A stretch of 64,000 nucleotides of DNA from Anaerolineae bacterium (lineage in GTDB: Bacteria > Chloroflexota > Anaerolineae > UBA4142 > SHND01): contig JADZCJ010000144.1 in assembly GCA_020851635.1 (NCBI GenBank), forward strand, positions 62,001-126,000, written 5' to 3'. The notes under the pieces were generated by a model, which saw nothing but the letters and a program-made list of their open reading frames with translations, searched no databases and was not told where the DNA came from. Below, piece after piece: positions 18,473-27,413 of this stretch; within the stretch, counting starts at the first letter, position 1; each line of letters opens with the position of its first letter. A program made the translations under genes and the position numbers.

Positions 18473-19420
18473 ATGAACCGTAATCATCGAATGTCGAAAA
18501 AAGACAAGCTGAACTGGTTGGCAGACATTGCGGACGGGCTGCGCCCGCTGGACGCGCGCGCGTCCAAACTCGTCCTGCGTCTGCTGGATGACCCCGACGC
18601 CCAAGTGCGCGCCGAGGCGGTCTCGTGTCTCTGGCACACGGCAGACCCAATGTGGATAGAAGAGCTCCTGACCAAGTCGCAACTCGACCCCGATCTCGAT
18701 GTGCGGACGCGCGCGATTTCGACCCTCGGACATTACATTGTGGATGCCGAAATCGAACTGTTTAATGATATGGACAGCGAGGAACGCGCGTTGAGCGAAG
18801 CCGACATTCAGCGTGTGATAGATTTTCTCTTTGAGACGGCACAGAATACGCACTTGTCCGTGGATGAGCGACGCTATTCGATCGAGGCGCTCGCCTTTTT
18901 GGATGACCCCGAAGTGGACGTGCTGATCGAGTGGGCGTATGTCCAGAATGACCCGCGCTATCGCGCCAGCGCGATCTTTGCCATGGGGCGCAGCGGAAAC
19001 CCGCGCTGGACCGACCAGGTCTTGATGGAAATGCACAGCGCCAACCGTGAAGTGCAGTACGAAGCGGTGCGTTCGGCGGGTGAACTGGGACTGCAGGAAG
19101 CAACCGAAGATTTAATCCGGCTCGTGCGCGGGCGCGGGGTGGAAAAGGCGCTGCGCTTGCGCGCCATTTATTCGCTGGGCGAAGCGGGCGACGACCGCGC
19201 CTATCCCGTGCTCGAAGAATTGTGTCACGCGCGCGACCGTGAAGTACGCGAAGCGGCACGCGAAGCCGCCGAAGAATGGCTGATGAGCTCGATGGCTGAC
19301 CGTTTCGAGTTGGATGACGACGATGAAAACTCGCTGTGGGTCGAAACGGAAAACGGTCCCGTGTCGGGCTATCCGACCAATATTTGGGACAATGTGCTGG
19401 GCACGTTCTCCCTGAACTAG
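18473..19420 (+). CDS. HEAT-repeat protein
   Basis: 315 residues from ATG 18473 (GAGGACAGAG in front); an ATG six codons later is also possible. It is built of paired helices with the HEAT/PBS-lyase pattern: DARASKLVLRLLDDPDAQVR, then RYSIEALAFLDDPEVDVL, DPRYRASAIFAMGRSGNPRW and REVQYEAVRSAGELGLQEA. The C-terminus is acidic (DDDDENS) and ends with a Gly/Pro-containing tail. Such proteins are protein-protein scaffolds. No catalytic site is seen, and no phycobilin pathway genes are nearby. It is monocistronic, with its own terminator. Confidence 0.8.
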   Translation: MNRNHRMSKKDKLNWLADIADGLRPLDARASKLVLRLLDDPDAQVRAEAVSCLWHTADPMWIEELLTKSQLDPDLDVRTRAISTLGHYIVDAEIELFNDMDSEERALSEADIQRVIDFLFETAQNTHLSVDERRYSIEALAFLDDPEVDVLIEWAYVQNDPRYRASAIFAMGRSGNPRWTDQVLMEMHSANREVQYEAVRSAGELGLQEATEDLIRLVRGRGVEKALRLRAIYSLGEAGDDRAYPVLEELCHARDREVREAAREAAEEWLMSSMADRFELDDDDENSLWVETENGPVSGYPTNIWDNVLGTFSLN

Positions 19421-19440
19421 CTCCTCTCACGAAAAAACAC

Positions 19441-19488
19441 AAGGGTCAAGCCATTTCATTTTAAAAGTGAAACGGCTTGACCCTTTTC
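19441..19488 (+). terminator. Terminator of the HEAT-repeat gene
   Basis: AAGGGTCAAGCC pairs with GGCTTGACCCTT, continued inward by TTTCA/TGAAA, and is followed by TTTTC. It lies 21 bp after the stop codon. The next gene starts just beyond it. Confidence 0.85.
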
Positions 19489-19494
19489 ATTTCT

Positions 19495-20139
19495 GTGAAC
19501 CCCGAACCCACCGAACCCAAGGTCGAACGCTCGTTTGACCTGGAACGGCTCGTCTTTTTCAGCGATGCCGTTTTTGCGATTGCCATTACCTTGATGGCTA
19601 TCGAACTACGCCCACCCACCGGTCTGGAACCCAACACTTCGGCGCAACTGCTCCGCGAACTGCTGGCGGACTGGTCCCACTTTTTTGCATTTGGGCTGAG
19701 TTTTTGGATTATCGCCGTGTATTGGGTCGCGCACCACCGGCTCTTTCGCTATATCATTCGCTGTGACGAAGGGCTAATCTGGCGAAACATGGTCCTATTG
19801 TTCTTTGTCGCCCTGGTCCCGTTTACGACGCTCATGATGGGAGAGGATGGAGACCTTGCGGCGGCGGTGGTCATTTACGCGTCAAGCATCACACTCCTCG
19901 GCTTGAGCGGAGCGTGGCTCTGGCATCATGCGAGCAAAGGGCACCGACTAACCCTCCCCGACCTGGAACCGGTCCTGATTCGGCGCATCCTGTATCGCTC
20001 GCTCGCCACTCCCATCGCAGGCGTAATTGTCATTCTACTTGCGCCGTTTCTGGGGAGCGTTGCCACGCTGGGATTCTTGCTCGCCTTTGTGTTTCAGCGT
20101 TTGCTGTATCACGCTTATTCGATCCCGGGTCCTCCATGA
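19495..20139 (+). CDS. TMEM175-like (DUF1211) potassium channel
   Basis: About 214 residues from a GTG at 19495; a TTG at 19477 would fall inside the preceding terminator hairpin and is rejected. Six hydrophobic segments are visible. TM1 carries LVFFSDAVFAIAITLMAIEL, the hallmark FSD motif of bacterial TMEM175 channels, whose TM1 lines the pore. VAHHRLFRYI and LFFVALVPFTTLMMGE are also typical. Bacterial members form tetrameric, weakly selective K+ channels in the cytoplasmic membrane. The 3' end overlaps that of alr by 25 bp in tail-to-tail arrangement, so transcripts could interfere. The start is uncertain, as no clear ribosome site is seen. Confidence 0.82.
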   Translation: MNPEPTEPKVERSFDLERLVFFSDAVFAIAITLMAIELRPPTGLEPNTSAQLLRELLADWSHFFAFGLSFWIIAVYWVAHHRLFRYIIRCDEGLIWRNMVLLFFVALVPFTTLMMGEDGDLAAAVVIYASSITLLGLSGAWLWHHASKGHRLTLPDLEPVLIRRILYRSLATPIAGVIVILLAPFLGSVATLGFLLAFVFQRLLYHAYSIPGPP

Positions 20140-21281
20140 TACACGCGCGGCACCCGCGCCGAAATGGTCGTGACCGTTTCATAGTTGTTGGTGCCCAGCT
20201 GCGCCCCAACCTCTTCGGCAGTCAATTCCTCCGCGCCCTGTTTCCCGATCAACACAACCTCATCCCCCGCCCGCGCGTTGGGAATGTCGGTCACGTCAAT
20301 CATTGCCTGGTCCATGCAGACGCGTCCCACAATGGGTGCGCGGCTGCCCCGCACCAGCACCGTGCGATAGTTTTTGGGTCCGCGCCGAAAACCATCAGCA
20401 TAACCCACCATCAAGACCCCGATCCGTGACGGGCGAGTCGTCTCGAAGGTCGCGCCATAGCTGACAAAGCGACCCGCCGGGACCTCGCGCACCAACGCGA
20501 GACGAGTCTTGAAAGTGAGCGCCGGTTCCAAGCCGTCAGGACGCGGCGCATCGGACGACGGGTGCAGTCCATAAACCAAGATGCCGTCGCGCACAAGATT
20601 CAGACGCGGATGTTGATACGAGACCGAGCCGGGGCTGTTGGCGGCGTGCAGGTATTTGATACGCATCCCTGCCTCTTCCAATTGGTCCATCACGCCAAGA
20701 AACGTCTCGAGCTGGTTGCGCGTAAAGGCGTCGCCCCACGCCGTTTTTCCGCGCGCGTTTGGGTCATCGGCGACAGCAAAATGAGTGAGGATGCCTTGAA
20801 CCTCAAGCGCATCCGATTGGGCAAACTCCCGGATCGCCGCCGCCGCCGCCTCCGGTTCCAGCCCCAGTCGCGTCATGCCCGTGTTGATTTTGACGTGGAC
20901 GCGCGCTCGTTTCCCCGACGCTTGTGCCGCTTGAATCAACGGCGGCACGTATTCCGGCGCGGGAATGGTCAAAGCCAGGTCGTGCGCGAGCGCAAAAGGC
21001 ATCCATGCGGGCAAGGTCGGACCCAGCACCAGAATCGGCGCGTCAATGCCCGCTTGACGCAGTTCGATCCCCTCGCCCGCGGCAAAAACTCCGAGCCAGT
21101 CTGCGCCACCGCGCAGCGCGGCACGCGCCGATTCGACAGCACCGTGACCGTACGCATTCGCCTTGACCATTGCCATCAGCGCGGTGTTGTGGCCCACTAT
21201 ACTCTTGAGGCGCCGCGTATTGTTTTCGATTGCCTGCAGGTTGATTTCCACCCATGCGGGGCGGAGCGGAAGTTCAATCAT
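20115..21281 (-). CDS. alr: Alanine racemase
   Basis: 388 residues, full length. The PLP-binding lysine is in AMVKANAYGHGA (Lys40), and the second catalytic residue is the Tyr of RFVSYGATFE. Other markers are VHVKINTGMTRLGL, LHAANSPGS, RDGILVYGLHPS, IVGRVCMDQAMIDVTDI and LGTNNYETVTTISARVPRVY. It interconverts L- and D-alanine for peptidoglycan synthesis in the cytosol. The N-terminus fits the family without extension. No ribosome site of consensus strength precedes the ATG. Neighbours are unrelated. Confidence 0.97.
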   Translation of the reverse strand: MIELPLRPAWVEINLQAIENNTRRLKSIVGHNTALMAMVKANAYGHGAVESARAALRGGADWLGVFAAGEGIELRQAGIDAPILVLGPTLPAWMPFALAHDLALTIPAPEYVPPLIQAAQASGKRARVHVKINTGMTRLGLEPEAAAAAIREFAQSDALEVQGILTHFAVADDPNARGKTAWGDAFTRNQLETFLGVMDQLEEAGMRIKYLHAANSPGSVSYQHPRLNLVRDGILVYGLHPSSDAPRPDGLEPALTFKTRLALVREVPAGRFVSYGATFETTRPSRIGVLMVGYADGFRRGPKNYRTVLVRGSRAPIVGRVCMDQAMIDVTDIPNARAGDEVVLIGKQGAEELTAEEVGAQLGTNNYETVTTISARVPRVYHGGPGIE

Positions 21282-21286
21282 GTGTA

Positions 21287-21320
21287 TTAAAAAACGGGAA
21301 GGTCGCTTGACCTTCCCGTT
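21287..21320 (-). terminator. Terminator of the NBR1-type lipoprotein gene
   Basis: ACGGGAAGGTC pairs with GACCTTCCCGT over a 4-nt loop, followed on the minus strand by six T. It separates this gene from alr. Confidence 0.9.
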
Positions 21321-21331
21321 GTGTTTTGCGT

Positions 21332-23335
21332 TTACTGCGCCGGCACGCTCTTGCAGGCAAGGTCACTGCCGCTCTTGCCGACAATGCACACCTGAAAGGT
21401 CCTGACTATCCTTTTGACATTGATTTTGGTCAGAGTGATGCCCACGATCTGCCGCTCATGTGGCTCGGCGACGGGTGAAGTCGAGGTAGTCACCTCGCGC
21501 TGGTCCTGGTTCAGACCAACAGCATCAATCCGCGCAGGCGCGTCCTGCCCATTCCAAAAATAGACGACTCGAACTCGGTATTGCGCGTCGTTCATAACGT
21601 TAAAAGATACTTCGGTGACCTGACTCGGCTGCGGCGGTGGTTGTGTTGGGGGCGGCGGAGTGTTGACCTTGACCGTCACCGACATCTGCCTTGATGCATT
21701 GTAGCAATACGCAATCAAGGTATAGGTGGTTGTGCCGGACGGGCTTACCGTGATCGAGTCGGGAGTGGCAACCCCACTCGTGCCCTGAGGCGTTTGCAGC
21801 ACAACTGAGGTCGCATTGGTCACAACACCCCAACTGAGGACAGACGACTGCCCCTTGTTGATCGTGCTTGGGTTGGCAGTAAAGCCGTTAAAGTTGGGCT
21901 GTCCGACGCAACCGGCGTTGACGTTGACTGTCGTCGAGATAGATGCCTGATTGCTGCCGCAGTATGCCGTCAGCGTGTATGTTGTCGTCTGCGATGGTTT
22001 CACGACACGGCTTCCTGGCGAAGCTACCCCTTCGCTGCGGTTGGGCAGCTGCAAATAGACCGCGTTGGCATTTGCAACCAGTCCCCACTGCAGGGTCGTC
22101 TCCTGCCCGCCGTTGATAGTCTGCGGGCTGGCGAAAAAGCCATTAAAGAAAGGTGTGCCGCTGCAACCGCCGCCGCCCCCCTGCACCGTGACCGTGATCT
22201 GCGCTTGTTTGGGAATATTGTTGCAGTACGCGGTCAAAGTATAGACGGTGGTTTGTGAAAGTTGCGCCTGAATCGAGCCGGGAGTGCCCACACCTTGCGT
22301 GCCGCTGGGCGAGGTCAGAAACACCGCATTCGCGTTGCTGACAAGTCCCCAACTGATCGTGGTCACCTGGTTGGGACCGATGACCGAAGGATTTGCGACA
22401 AAGCTCGAAATGTTCGGTGTGCCACTGCAGCCCGCAGGGGGAACCGACGTCGGCGGAACGGGCGTCGGCGGTGGCGGCGGTGGCGCGCCCGGGACTCGTA
22501 TCACCACATCAAACCGCGTGCCAAAGGGGACCCCGTTCGACGCTTGCAGCTGCCAGACGCCGCTGTGATTTCCCGGCGTCGTCGGCGCAATCATGGCGAG
22601 AGAAATATTGATCACGTCGCCGGGTCCTGCGGAAGGAATCGGCTGCGGAGATGCCGCATTCATCCGATCACCGGTGATAAAGACGACGTTGTAGCCGCCG
22701 CCCCATGAACAGGTGCCGGAATTTTGAATCGCCCAGGTCTTGATAAAACTGCCGCCCGGCGCGATGGTGGTGCCATCGGGAATTGTCACATCACTGATGA
22801 ATGTCGAAGAAAGCGTGCAGGTCGCAGGACCCGACGCCGTCGGCGGCGGTCCACTGGGCGTGCTGGTGGCGGCGATGGATGTGGCTGTGGCAATTACATT
22901 GGTGGGGTTGACGACGAGCGTCGCCGTCGCCTGGGCAATCTTTTGCGTGACATTGATCGTGATGCTGGCTTCGCCCACGCCCAAACCCGCGTTTGTAGCT
23001 CTGACGGTAACAACATGCGTGCCGGGAGTAGTGGCGGTCCACGTCTGAATCACCGAAAACTGTGCCTGCGGCTGGCTGTTTGGAGTCGGGCTGTTTTGGA
23101 CCGACTGACCGTCCACCAAAAGCTCGACAAGGACCACTCCTTGAAGATCCCGAGACGTAGATTGGACCTTTACCGTGTCGCCCTGGTCAAATGTGGCATT
23201 GCTCGCGGGCGAGTCAATCACGACAACGGGACGATTATCGGATGGGGTTGGTGTAGGGGTCGTCGAGGGACCTTGCTGGCAGGCAACAATAATCAGGGTG
23301 AAAATCAACGTGCCAAGGATCGAAAGTCGTTTCAT
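21332..23335 (-). CDS. Lipoprotein with an NBR1-type FW domain and three Ig-like repeats
   Basis: 667 residues from ATG 23335, which has AGGAGGAGCGG in front. Lipobox LIIVAC with Cys19, then a short Thr/Pro linker. An Ig-like module (about 35-135) starts RPVVVIDSPASNATF. A second linker leads to a domain at about 175-290 with PGGSFIKTWAIQNSGTCSW, GPGDVINISLAMIAP and TPGNHSGVWQLQ. That is the four-tryptophan FW domain of NBR1, common in Chloroflexota surface proteins. Three homologous modules of about 90 residues follow. Each starts like PNISSFVANPSVIGPNQ, continues TISWGLVSNANAVFL and ends TTVYTLTAYC, with conserved Cys at the end. The C-terminal 90 residues are distinct. An extracellular adhesive or structural role is inferred. 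Confidence 0.8.
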   Translation of the reverse strand: MKRLSILGTLIFTLIIVACQQGPSTTPTPTPSDNRPVVVIDSPASNATFDQGDTVKVQSTSRDLQGVVLVELLVDGQSVQNSPTPNSQPQAQFSVIQTWTATTPGTHVVTVRATNAGLGVGEASITINVTQKIAQATATLVVNPTNVIATATSIAATSTPSGPPPTASGPATCTLSSTFISDVTIPDGTTIAPGGSFIKTWAIQNSGTCSWGGGYNVVFITGDRMNAASPQPIPSAGPGDVINISLAMIAPTTPGNHSGVWQLQASNGVPFGTRFDVVIRVPGAPPPPPPTPVPPTSVPPAGCSGTPNISSFVANPSVIGPNQVTTISWGLVSNANAVFLTSPSGTQGVGTPGSIQAQLSQTTVYTLTAYCNNIPKQAQITVTVQGGGGGCSGTPFFNGFFASPQTINGGQETTLQWGLVANANAVYLQLPNRSEGVASPGSRVVKPSQTTTYTLTAYCGSNQASISTTVNVNAGCVGQPNFNGFTANPSTINKGQSSVLSWGVVTNATSVVLQTPQGTSGVATPDSITVSPSGTTTYTLIAYCYNASRQMSVTVKVNTPPPPTQPPPQPSQVTEVSFNVMNDAQYRVRVVYFWNGQDAPARIDAVGLNQDQREVTTSTSPVAEPHERQIVGITLTKINVKRIVRTFQVCIVGKSGSDLACKSVPAQ

Positions 23336-23517
23336 GCCACCGCTCCTCCTGAAAAATAGATACCTGGATGCCGGGGTTGAATTCGCGTGTGCCATTCTAA
23401 ACCAAATGCAAGTCAATGCAAAGAACCATGCCAAAACGCATGGAGTTGCAATCAAGAGACGCCTCTCACGCTCCTACAGTTCCAATAACCGCAAAAAAAG
23501 GCACAAGAAGCACAATT

Positions 23518-24285
23518 CTACCTGTTGAGTTCATAGATCAACTGCAAGCCGCGCAGTGTCAATTGCTCATCGCGCACATCCACAATCGGACTCTGCGCCA
23601 CCACCAGGGATATCTGCTCCCCCGTTGCAATCACCCGCGCGTCTTGACCCAATTCCCGCTTAAAGCGCGCGACCATCCCTTCGATCATGCTGATGTAACC
23701 ATACACAAGCCCCGAACGCAGAGCGTTGCTGGTATTCTTGCCAATGGGCGCGGCGGGCTCCGGCGGAGCAAGCTCAACGCGCAAGAGCCGCGCCGCAGAA
23801 CGAAACAGGGCGTCAGCGCTGATATTCAGACCGGGCGCAATTGCCGAACCAACGTATTCCCCTTGCGCGTTCAAGGCGTCAAAAATCGTAATCGGCGAAA
23901 AATCAATCACAATGGCGGGCGCGCCGTGCAGAGTCCTGGCAGCGAGCGCGTTGGCGACGCGGTCTGCGCCAACTTCGCGCGGATTGTCGGTCCGAATCTT
24001 GACCCCTGTCTTGACGCCCGCGCCCACCACAAGGGGCGTCCAGCCGAATTGTGCTTGACACAATTCGACAAACGTAGGAATCATGGGCGGCACCGAGGAT
24101 GCCAACACACCACCCGCGAATTTATAGGCGCTGTCAGAACGGCGCAACAGCGTGTTGAGCAGCACCGCATATTCGTCCGGAGTGCCCTCCACCCGCGTTG
24201 AAATGCGCCACGACGCGCGCAAAACGTCCCGGTCAAACACTCCGAAATTGATATGCTGGTTGCCGATGTCAAAAGCTAGGATCAT
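23518..24285 (-). CDS. coaX: Type III pantothenate kinase
   Basis: 255 residues from ATG 24285; a longer frame upstream has no support. The ASKHA-type N-terminus MILAFDIGNQHINFGVFD holds the phosphate loop. EVGADRVANALAARTL carries the conserved GADR of the family, and PAIVIDFSPITIFDALN and GSAIAPGLNISADALF follow the CoaX pattern. It phosphorylates pantothenate with ATP as the first step of CoA synthesis; type III enzymes are not inhibited by CoA. The usual Gly-Thr in AxxxDxGTA(x)T is DFSPITIF here, a modest deviation. A DmpA/ThnT-like hydrolase lies 66 bp upstream on the same strand. The 180 bp between coaX and the lipoprotein gene hold nothing I can identify. Confidence 0.92.
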   Translation of the reverse strand: MILAFDIGNQHINFGVFDRDVLRASWRISTRVEGTPDEYAVLLNTLLRRSDSAYKFAGGVLASSVPPMIPTFVELCQAQFGWTPLVVGAGVKTGVKIRTDNPREVGADRVANALAARTLHGAPAIVIDFSPITIFDALNAQGEYVGSAIAPGLNISADALFRSAARLLRVELAPPEPAAPIGKNTSNALRSGLVYGYISMIEGMVARFKRELGQDARVIATGEQISLVVAQSPIVDVRDEQLTLRGLQLIYELNR

Positions 24286-24351
24286 TGGACGGGTGAAAAA
24301 ATCTGTTGCCGGGTCTTTTGCGGATTGATGCGACCAAATTGGCAATTTTTC

Positions 24352-25284
24352 CTACTGCTTGAACGATTTGACGCCACCGAGCGAATGGGCGAGTTTTACG
24401 CCGCGCACGATTGCCCCTGCCACACATTCTGCGGCAGCATGTCCCATCATTGTAATATCAGGACACGCGTGCACCCCGCTTGCGAGAACAAAAAGCGTGT
24501 CCCCGTCAAAAAGCGTGTGCGAAGGGCGCGTCGCGCGCGCAATGCCATCATGCGCCATCATGGCGACCAGATTTGCCTGCTCGACCGTCAGCGCGGCATC
24601 AGTCAAGACGACTCCGATGGTTGTGTTGCCAATGGCGACGTCGGAGTTGCCCGCCCCCAATACGAATGTGCTCGTGTCCAGCCAGCTGCCGTCATCGGTG
24701 CGCGCGCCGCCGACGATGCTGCCGTCCGCAGGGTCTATCACATCACCCACCGCATTGACCGCGACGAGCGCGCCCAACGTGATGTCGTTGACCAGAAACA
24801 TTTCTTGATAGCCAAGTCCGCCTTTGGTCGCATACGCCATCCCTCTGATTTTGCCGATGGTGGCGCCGGTGCCCGCGCCGACACACCCCTGAGTGGCGCT
24901 ACCGCTCGCGGCAAGGCATGCGGCATAGCCATTTTCCGCCGTAGGGCGAACGCGCGGGTTGCCGATGGACAGATCAAACAAGATCGCCCCCGCCACAATC
25001 GGCACACGGACGTTCCCGATCTTGAACCCAATTTCGCGCTCTTCGAGAAAACGCATGACGCCGGATGCTGTGTCCAACCCGAACGCGCTGCCGCCCGAGA
25101 GAATGATCGCGTGCGCCCGTTCGATGGCGCGTCCCGTGTTGAGTGTTTCGGTGCCGAGCGTGCCCGGCGCGGGTCCGCGCACTTGGACGCCGCCCACCGC
25201 GCCCTCCTGCGGCGCCAGCACGACTGTGCAACCCGTGACATTTTCCAGGTCGGTATAATGTCCCACGCGAAAACCGGGAACCAA
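24352..25284 (-). CDS. P1-family Ntn hydrolase (DmpA/ThnT-like)
   Basis: About 310 residues from a TTG at 25284 with GAGGGGAAA upstream; a GTG at 25356 would overlap the divergent gene. The fold is that of DmpA aminopeptidases and the pantetheine hydrolase ThnT. Markers are FRVGHYTDLENVTGCTVVL, ILSGGSAFGLDTASGVMRFL, VPIVAGAILFDL, GCVGAGTGATIGKIRG and the auto-cleavage junction GNTTIGVVLTDA. Cleavage between Asn220 and Thr221 would expose Thr as the nucleophile, as in ThnT; in DmpA the nucleophile is Ser. Substrates in the family include N-terminal amino acids, beta-peptides and pantetheine. The adjacent coaX makes a pantetheine-type amide an attractive guess but no more. Confidence 0.85.
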   Translation of the reverse strand: MVPGFRVGHYTDLENVTGCTVVLAPQEGAVGGVQVRGPAPGTLGTETLNTGRAIERAHAIILSGGSAFGLDTASGVMRFLEEREIGFKIGNVRVPIVAGAILFDLSIGNPRVRPTAENGYAACLAASGSATQGCVGAGTGATIGKIRGMAYATKGGLGYQEMFLVNDITLGALVAVNAVGDVIDPADGSIVGGARTDDGSWLDTSTFVLGAGNSDVAIGNTTIGVVLTDAALTVEQANLVAMMAHDGIARATRPSHTLFDGDTLFVLASGVHACPDITMMGHAAAECVAGAIVRGVKLAHSLGGVKSFKQ

Positions 25285-25303
25285 TTTACGTTTCCCCTCT
25301 TTT

Positions 25304-25312
25304 TGGTATAAT
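25304..25312 (+). promoter_or_regulatory. Extended -10 box immediately before the 25320 gene
   Basis: TGG then TATAAT, ending 7 bp before the ATG. Transcription would begin at or next to the start codon, giving a leaderless message; no ribosome-binding site is present. Confidence 0.5.
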
Positions 25313-25319
25313 TGTTTTG

Positions 25320-26054
25320 ATGAATCTCGGCGTTTTGATTCTCGTTGCAATCCCACTGGCGGTCTATCTGCTGGTCCTGGTATTTTCGTCGCGTGATTTC
25401 AGCGCGACCGGGACCCACGACACGCACGCGGAATCTGCCTCTCACGATGCGTCGGAAGCGGCGGACCAAGCCCGGACGGATCAAGCAGTAATCGAGACAC
25501 CCGACCAGACGATAGAGTCGGCGCAAGGCAGCGCCCGCGAACAAAATGTGCCGACGCCGGTTGCGGACCAAACTCTCACGGCTGAACCCGGCACGACTGT
25601 GACAGCCGTCGGCATGATCGCACAGACACAAACGCTCTCGCCCGACGAGCCGTCCTCTCCCGTCGAATCCTCCGTCCTCGCCCAAGCATCGCCAACAGAG
25701 AACGCGATGACCGAGGCGCAGACCCCACCCTCAGCAATAACAGAGCAGCCCGCAGATTCCGCCGATTCCTCCGAACCGGTTCCGAGTCCTGAATCGCAAA
25801 CCGCATCCCCGCCAACAACCGCGCAGCCGACAGACGCCACACCGCCAAGCGGCGAGACCTCCCAGGCGACCGAGAACAAGGGACCGCAGCCGGTCTTGTC
25901 CGGTCAACCGCTCATCCTTCCGGACGATGCGCCCAAGTATGCGTTTGATTATAGCGGACGCTTGTGGGTGGAAAAAAAGCGGCGCGGTTTCTTTCGCCAG
26001 CTGCGTCGTCCGCAATTGCCGCCCGAAGACCCCGAAAACAAGTCAAAGCGGTAA
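25320..26054 (+). CDS. Single-pass membrane protein with a long acidic/Pro-rich tail
   Basis: 244 residues from ATG 25320. TM segment at about 2-22 (NLGVLILVAIPLAVYLLVLV). Residues 30-190 are low-complexity, rich in Thr, Ser, Ala, Pro, Glu and Gln and probably disordered. The C-terminal 45 residues are more ordered and basic, with DDAPKYAFDYSGRLWVEKKR and RRPQLPP. I recognise no family. The ordered tail could be a short docking motif held by the TM anchor. It lies convergent with the Nramp-type gene: the two stops abut at 26054/26055. No shared operon. Confidence 0.7.
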   Translation: MNLGVLILVAIPLAVYLLVLVFSSRDFSATGTHDTHAESASHDASEAADQARTDQAVIETPDQTIESAQGSAREQNVPTPVADQTLTAEPGTTVTAVGMIAQTQTLSPDEPSSPVESSVLAQASPTENAMTEAQTPPSAITEQPADSADSSEPVPSPESQTASPPTTAQPTDATPPSGETSQATENKGPQPVLSGQPLILPDDAPKYAFDYSGRLWVEKKRRGFFRQLRRPQLPPEDPENKSKR

Positions 26055-27368
26055 TCAGACCGGAAAAAGTGTCGTTACGATCAAGATCGCGGACAAGCCG
26101 ATCAGCACGATCGTAGTTCCCCACCCCATGACGTTCACCACGTGAGAATTGACAAAGGCGCCCATGAGCCGCTTGTTGTTGGCAAGCCGCAGCATCAACA
26201 CCAGCAACACGGGCAATAGAATGCCGTTCAAGAGATAGACATAAACAAAAATCTCAAACAGCGGCAGCCCCGGAATCATTGCGACGATGGCGCCAACCAC
26301 AATCAGCGCGGTATAAATGCCGTAAAAAATCGGCGCATCCGACAATTCCTGGTTGACACCCCGTTCCCACCCGAACGCCTCGCAAATCGCATAGGTCGTT
26401 GAAAGCGGCAAAATGGACGCCGCGAGCAGCGACGCCCCCAATAGACCTATCCCAAAGAGCGCGACCGCAAGCGGACCGGCAATTGGCTCCAGCGCCAGCG
26501 CGGCTTGTTCTGCTGTTTCGATGGATGTGACGCCGTTCGCATTGAGCGTCGCCGCCGTGGCGATAATGATAAAATAGGCAAACGCCCCTGACAGAATGAC
26601 CCCCAAAAGGGTCTCCCAGAAGACGAAACTGTATTCTTCGGGCTTGGTGCCCTTGTCGAGCGTCGCCGCCGACAGCGTGAACTGCATATACGGGCTGATC
26701 GTCGTGCCGATGATGGCGATGGTCAACAGGACAAAGTCGCGGTCGGGATAAATCGTCGGAACGAACGTGCCATAAATCACCGCCCCCCAATCCGGTTCCG
26801 CCAGGAACGCCGCAAAAACATAAACCACAAGCACGGCGGAAAGCGCGAGAAAAATTTTTTCGGCGCGTTTGTAATTGCCGCGCGCCACAATAAACCAGAC
26901 GGCAACAGCTGCCACCGGGACGGGGAGATAACGGCTGATGCCAAACAATTCACTCGCCGCCGCAATGCCGACAAATTCGCTGATGGTCACTGCCGCGTTT
27001 GCAATAAAGAGCGTGAGCATGGCAAACCCGGTTGTGCGGACACCAAATTGTTCGCGAATCAGGTCGGACAAACCCTTGCCGGTGACAATCGCAATGCGCG
27101 CCGTCATTTCCTGAACGACCGCGAGCGCAATGATGACAACGACCAGCGCCCAGAGCAGCGTGTAACCGTATTTTGCGCCAACAACCGAATACGTGCCGAT
27201 CCCACCCGCGTCATCGCCGGCAATGGCTGACACGAGACCGGGACCGAGAATCGAGAGGAACGTCACGACCGCCAGCGCGCGACCCGTCGCGGGGATGCGC
27301 GGGAACACGCGCCGTTTGACAGAGGCACGTCGCGGAACGAGTCGCTGAAGCCATGTCCGCAACTTCAT
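26055..27368 (-). CDS. Nramp-family divalent cation transporter, divergent at the metal site
   Basis: 437 residues, eleven hydrophobic segments as in Nramp/SLC11. The first helix has GPGLVSAIAGDDAGG where Mn/Fe transporters have DPGN; the sixth has IIGTTISPYMQF where they have the MPH motif. The metal-coordinating Asp is thus kept, but the Asn and the soft-metal-selecting Met appear to be replaced (Gly and Ser). Loss of this Met is known in Nramp-related magnesium transporters and in aluminium transporters. The N-terminal 30 residues are strongly basic. It lies 45 bp downstream of a soluble MgtE-N/CBS protein at the end of the ccm run. I infer a hard-ion substrate, perhaps Mg2+; canonical MntH function is less likely. 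Confidence 0.8.
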   Translation of the reverse strand: MKLRTWLQRLVPRRASVKRRVFPRIPATGRALAVVTFLSILGPGLVSAIAGDDAGGIGTYSVVGAKYGYTLLWALVVVIIALAVVQEMTARIAIVTGKGLSDLIREQFGVRTTGFAMLTLFIANAAVTISEFVGIAAASELFGISRYLPVPVAAVAVWFIVARGNYKRAEKIFLALSAVLVVYVFAAFLAEPDWGAVIYGTFVPTIYPDRDFVLLTIAIIGTTISPYMQFTLSAATLDKGTKPEEYSFVFWETLLGVILSGAFAYFIIIATAATLNANGVTSIETAEQAALALEPIAGPLAVALFGIGLLGASLLAASILPLSTTYAICEAFGWERGVNQELSDAPIFYGIYTALIVVGAIVAMIPGLPLFEIFVYVYLLNGILLPVLLVLMLRLANNKRLMGAFVNSHVVNVMGWGTTIVLIGLSAILIVTTLFPV

Positions 27369-27413
27369 ATAGAGTCTGCGCCAAATAAAAGATTCCGGCA
27401 GCGAACCGTCCGC

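Noticed and set aside
19441-19488. Long palindrome considered as an operator for the TMEM175-like gene
   Set aside because: The perfect GC-rich stem followed by T residues directly after the HEAT gene fits an intrinsic terminator better.
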